This document shows, one piece after another, positions 6,821 through 7,211 of a stretch of DNA of 7,211 bases. The position numbers were made by a program, and so were the translations under genes. Source of the stretch: Candidatus Latescibacterota bacterium (GTDB taxonomy: Bacteria; Latescibacterota; MVCY01; DTYK01); contig DTYK01000015.1 of assembly GCA_012961925.1 (NCBI GenBank), forward strand, positions 1 through 7,211. The letters run 5' to 3'. Under the pieces are notes generated by a model. The model did not search any database. It was not told the origin of the DNA and saw only the letters and a program-made list of their open reading frames with translations. Each line of letters starts with the position of its first letter. Position 1 is the stretch's first letter.

Positions 6821-6872
6821 CTGTGAGACCACGGATTTCACAGCCTGTAAAAATCTGTGTCAATCTGTGGTC
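6821..6872 (-). repeat. Leader hairpin made of CTGTG/CACAG repeat units
   Basis: On the transcribed strand GACCACAGATT (6872-6862) can pair with AATCCGTGGTC (6837-6827) with one mismatch. Inside it CACAG (6859-6855) pairs with CTGTG (6843-6839). The loop is about 11 nt. The left arm contains ACAGATT twice, 10 nt apart. A competing stem is possible: CTGTGA (6843-6838) with TCACAG (6826-6821), which uses the same CTGTG segment. The structure ends 5 to 11 nt before the mraZ Shine-Dalgarno. It resembles a dispersed 'ATCTGTGT..AATCTGTGG' intergenic repeat that I recall from many environmental genomes. That link is from memory and unverified. Confidence 0.55.
6835..6863 (-). promoter_or_regulatory. 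Possible secondary sigma70 promoter in the leader
   Basis: A perfect TTGACA (6863-6858) is followed after 17 nt by TGAAAT (6840-6835), which matches the -10 consensus at 4 of 6 positions. Transcription would start near 6828, just before mraZ. The hexamers fall inside the repeat hairpin, so the match may be incidental. Confidence 0.2.
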
Positions 6873-6927
6873 AAAAAGGAAAATTCTATACCATGAACTT
6901 AAGCTTCAGTCATGCCGAGATTTATAT

Positions 6928-6967
6928 TTCCCACAATAAACCACTTCATACCACTTTATACCATAAC
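6928..6967 (-). promoter_or_regulatory. Candidate MraZ operator: four 10-bp direct repeats
   Basis: Four units follow each other without gaps on the minus strand: GTTATGGTAT (6967-6958), AAAGTGGTAT (6957-6948), GAAGTGGTTT (6947-6938) and ATTGTGGGAA (6937-6928). TGG recurs exactly every 10 bp. The units fit the known MraZ box, described as TGGG-type repeats in E. coli and AAAGTG-type repeats in Mycoplasma, both with 10-bp period. The array covers the -10 element and the predicted start site of the mraZ promoter. Repression by MraZ is therefore the simplest reading. The first unit is the weakest match, as it lacks the G before TGG. Confidence 0.85.
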
Positions 6968-6982
6968 TATTTCTCTTGTCAA
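6955..6982 (-). promoter_or_regulatory. Main dcw promoter, sigma70 type
   Basis: TTGACA (6982-6977) and TATAAA (6960-6955) are separated by 16 nt on the minus strand. An alternative pair, TTGACT (6988-6983) and TATGGT (6965-6960) with 17-nt spacing, overlaps it. A run of A then T (6999-6990) directly upstream resembles an UP element. Transcription would begin near 6948, giving a leader of about 147 nt before mraZ. No other good promoter stands before mraZ, and the tightly packed genes downstream suggest that it serves the whole cluster. Confidence 0.7.
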
Positions 6983-7028
6983 AGTCAAGAAAAATTTTTA
7001 TTGTTGTAACACATTAAATTTTATAAAC

Positions 7029-7038
7029 TTCCCACTTT
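7029..7038 (-). promoter_or_regulatory. Isolated MraZ-like box
   Basis: AAAGTGGGAA on the minus strand matches the units of the main operator. Its TGG lies 71 bp upstream of the first TGG of the array, close to seven helical turns. A single short match in AT-rich DNA may be chance. Confidence 0.25.
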
Positions 7039-7148
7039 CATTAAAATGATAAGACTAACAAAATCTTTCACTTATCAAGAATAACAAATTCAACTATCAT
7101 TTATTTCATAAAGTAATCAAAATCCAATTTTACATACTATTGATTTAG

Positions 7149-7211
7149 GAAAAAGATAAACAATTCTTTCTTTAAAATTCCCGTCTACTGTCAATTTTTG
7201 AAAAAGATAAA
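7149..7211. repeat. 12-bp direct repeat pair
   Basis: GAAAAAGATAAA occurs perfectly at 7149-7160 and 7200-7211 on the plus strand, with starts 51 bp apart. The second copy touches the window edge, so further copies outside are possible. In such AT-rich DNA a pair of this kind carries limited weight. Confidence 0.4.

Larger units (their letters stand above)
6983..7211. other. AT-rich intergenic region upstream of the dcw promoter
   Basis: I find no credible gene here: stops are frequent and no Shine-Dalgarno-plus-start pair is visible. Between 7021 and 7200 I count 42 G/C in 180 bases (23%), far below the coding part. It contains a perfect 12-bp direct repeat, an isolated MraZ-like box and a palindromic pair, TGATAAG (7047-7053) with CTTATCA (7071-7077). 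The next gene upstream lies beyond the window. Confidence 0.6.

Noticed and set aside
7047..7077. Operator for an unknown regulator (TGATAAG/CTTATCA)
   Set aside because: The arms are 7 bp in 23% GC DNA with a 17-bp spacer, so chance is a sufficient explanation; kept only as part of the AT-rich finding.
1..7211. A new defence, CRISPR or mobile gene system
   Set aside because: All six protein-coding genes are standard dcw genes, there is no array of spaced identical repeats, and no transposase or integrase is encoded.

Overview
The window holds the 5' part of a bacterial division and cell wall (dcw) cluster, all on the minus strand. In transcription order it reads mraZ, rsmH (mraW), ftsL, ftsI (a class B penicillin-binding protein with a C-terminal PASTA domain), murE and murF. 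This is the canonical dcw order. All six frames are intact and carry their family motifs. I see no defence, CRISPR, phage or transposase gene, and no unknown protein-coding gene. The clearest novelty is in the control region and the translation starts.

The organism is probably a diderm bacterium with meso-diaminopimelate peptidoglycan, because MurE carries the DNPR motif. The PASTA-bearing FtsI and the tight gene packing would fit Desulfobacterota/Deltaproteobacteria-like, Nitrospirota-like or related lineages. The sequence alone does not settle this. The genes look moderately GC-rich, while the region upstream of the promoter is very AT-rich (42 G/C in 180 bases for 7021-7200).

Layout from right to left, the direction of transcription: 6983-7211 is AT-rich with no recognisable gene. 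A sigma70-type promoter (6955-6982) is overlapped by four 10-bp repeats (6928-6967) that fit an MraZ operator. A leader of about 147 nt contains a hairpin built from a CTGTG/CACAG repeat. Then come mraZ (6370-6801), rsmH (5408-6373), ftsL (5148-5441), ftsI (3168-5126), murE (1620-3110) and murF (229-1623). Genes overlap by 4 or 34 nt or are spaced by 21 to 57 nt, so they look like one transcription unit. Three genes (mraZ, rsmH, murF) appear to start with TTG, and two junctions are TTGA stop/start overlaps.

Downstream of murF (1-228) the expected next gene, mraY, does not begin. That stretch contains a compound set of short palindromes resembling a REP/BIME-type intergenic repeat.

The genes form one pathway. 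MraZ regulates the operon and RsmH methylates 16S rRNA. FtsL and FtsI are part of the divisome septal synthase. MurE and MurF add the third residue and the terminal D-Ala-D-Ala to the UDP-MurNAc peptide, whose lipid-linked form FtsI later cross-links.
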